DNA of 64,000 nucleotides from Mesorhizobium sp. NZP2077 (GTDB lineage: Bacteria; Pseudomonadota; Alphaproteobacteria; Rhizobiales; Rhizobiaceae): the NCBI RefSeq assembly GCF_013170805.1, contig NZ_CP051293.1, forward strand, positions 744,001 through 808,000, read 5' to 3'. Positions 63,341-64,000 of the stretch are shown piece after piece. The notes beneath the pieces were generated by a model, which was not told where the DNA came from, did not search any database, and saw nothing but the letters and a program-made list of their open reading frames with translations. Position 1 is the first letter of the stretch. Every line of letters begins with the position of its first letter. The position numbers and the translations under genes are program-made.

Positions 63341-64000
63341 TTTGCCGTTTCCGCAAGATCGACGTCGACGATCTGGCCTGGCTGCAGCAGGCCGGCATCG
63401 CCCTCCGGCCGTGCCTCGACCAGATAGACCAGCTTCTGCCGGTTCTCGAGCGAATAGATCACCGGCGGGGTGAATTCGGGATCGGGCGAGACATAGCTGA
63501 CGCGCGCCTTCACGTCAGGGCCGCAACCGTCGCAATGAACGCTGAGCAGGCTGCCGATCTTGACCGAGGAGAAGGCGGCCTCCGGTATGTAGACGCTGAG
63601 CTTCACCGCGCCGTCAGGCAGCATCGAGATGACCGGCGCGGTCGGGCCGGCGGTGTCGCCGGGATTGCGGATGACGTCGTTGACGCGGCCGGGCGAGGGT
63701 GCCGCCAGCACCCGTTTCGACAATCGCCATTGCGCTTGCTCCAGCGTCGACTGCGCCTGCTTGACCTGGTTGTCGGCGGCCTTGATCGTCTCGGGGCGCG
63801 CCGGCAGGCCGCCGACGGCGAGATTGGCTTCGGCCTGGCCGACCTGGGCTTCTGCCGTCTCCAGCGTCGCCGAGGCGGTGTCGTAGTCGGCCTGCGTGCC
63901 GGCGCCACGCTTGAACAGGTCGGCGGCGCGGTCGTATTTGCGCTTGGCGTCGGCCGCCTGGGCTTTCGCCATGTCGACCTCGGCCTTCAGCACGGCGATC
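63337..64000 (-). CDS. HlyD/RND-type periplasmic adaptor (partial)
   Basis: The gene runs off the right edge. The visible part (over 218 residues) has a coiled-coil hairpin (KAQAADAKRKYDRAADLFKRGAGTQADYDTA, QVGQAEANLAVG), a barrel-sandwich hybrid (VLAAPSPGRVNDVIRNPGDT) and a beta-barrel domain, as in YbhG/HlyD adaptors. It would link the ABC-2 pump to an outer membrane channel. Its stop overlaps the ATPase start by four bases. Confidence 0.92.
   Translation of the reverse strand, partial: IAVLKAEVDMAKAQAADAKRKYDRAADLFKRGAGTQADYDTASATLETAEAQVGQAEANLAVGGLPARPETIKAADNQVKQAQSTLEQAQWRLSKRVLAAPSPGRVNDVIRNPGDTAGPTAPVISMLPDGAVKLSVYIPEAAFSSVKIGSLLSVHCDGCGPDVKARVSYVSPDPEFTPPVIYSLENRQKLVYLVEARPEGDAGLLQPGQIVDVDLAETAK

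Overview
The window looks like a chromosomal segment of a Mesorhizobium-type alphaproteobacterium (order Hyphomicrobiales). I infer this from high GC, the rph-rdgB-hemW and hrcA arrangement, an MbfA iron exporter with a palindrome resembling an Irr/ICE box, multi-domain LigD next to Ku, and several rhizobial-type intergenic palindromic repeats. No database search was possible; family names rest on motifs read by eye.

Left end (0-8.3 kb) is accessory DNA. A nucleotidyl cyclase/TolB-like/TPR gene is followed by a scrambled patch holding three sets of comM fragments, an IS701-type element with a CTAG target duplication and a decayed GNAT gene. Between the comM fragments sits a compact two-gene operon on the minus strand: a 75-residue precursor ending in five valines and a leucine, and a tetrapyrrole-methylase-fold enzyme carrying the Tyr/Arg/Tyr spacing of backbone N-methyltransferases. 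I read it as a split borosin (alpha-N-methylated RiPP) locus. It is the most interesting system in the window.

From 8.3 to 22.5 kb come glcB, a hydantoinase A-like gene, a cupredoxin, a CDGSH/ferredoxin-like protein, two paralogous six-cysteine secreted proteins, and two more TolB/TPR proteins with DNA-binding N-termini. One of these is divergent from a PLP-enzyme pair (cysteine synthase-like plus group II decarboxylase).

From 22.5 to 29 kb is redox biology: a UBP zinc finger, a cNMP-binding thioredoxin-reductase-like protein, and a probable flavinyl electron-transfer module (FMN-binding protein, ApbE, NqrB/RnfD-reductase fusion, cytochrome b561) with a decayed two-component/PepSY remnant inside it.

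From 29 to 50 kb is mostly core genome: tRNA-Leu(CAG), gpmA, dapB, an ABC exporter, glk, mepA, a GST-queG-epimerase operon, uppP, yraN-rsmI, hemW, rdgB, a VOC protein, rph, hrcA, a PQQ-type sugar dehydrogenase, LysE, cysK and a second GST. From 50 to 64 kb are an ECF sigma/YCII pair, a DCC protein, ku-ligD, an ArsR regulator with a NIPSNAP/ABM pair, mbfA, a threonine-dehydratase-like enzyme and a three-gene ABC-2/HlyD export operon cut by the window edge.
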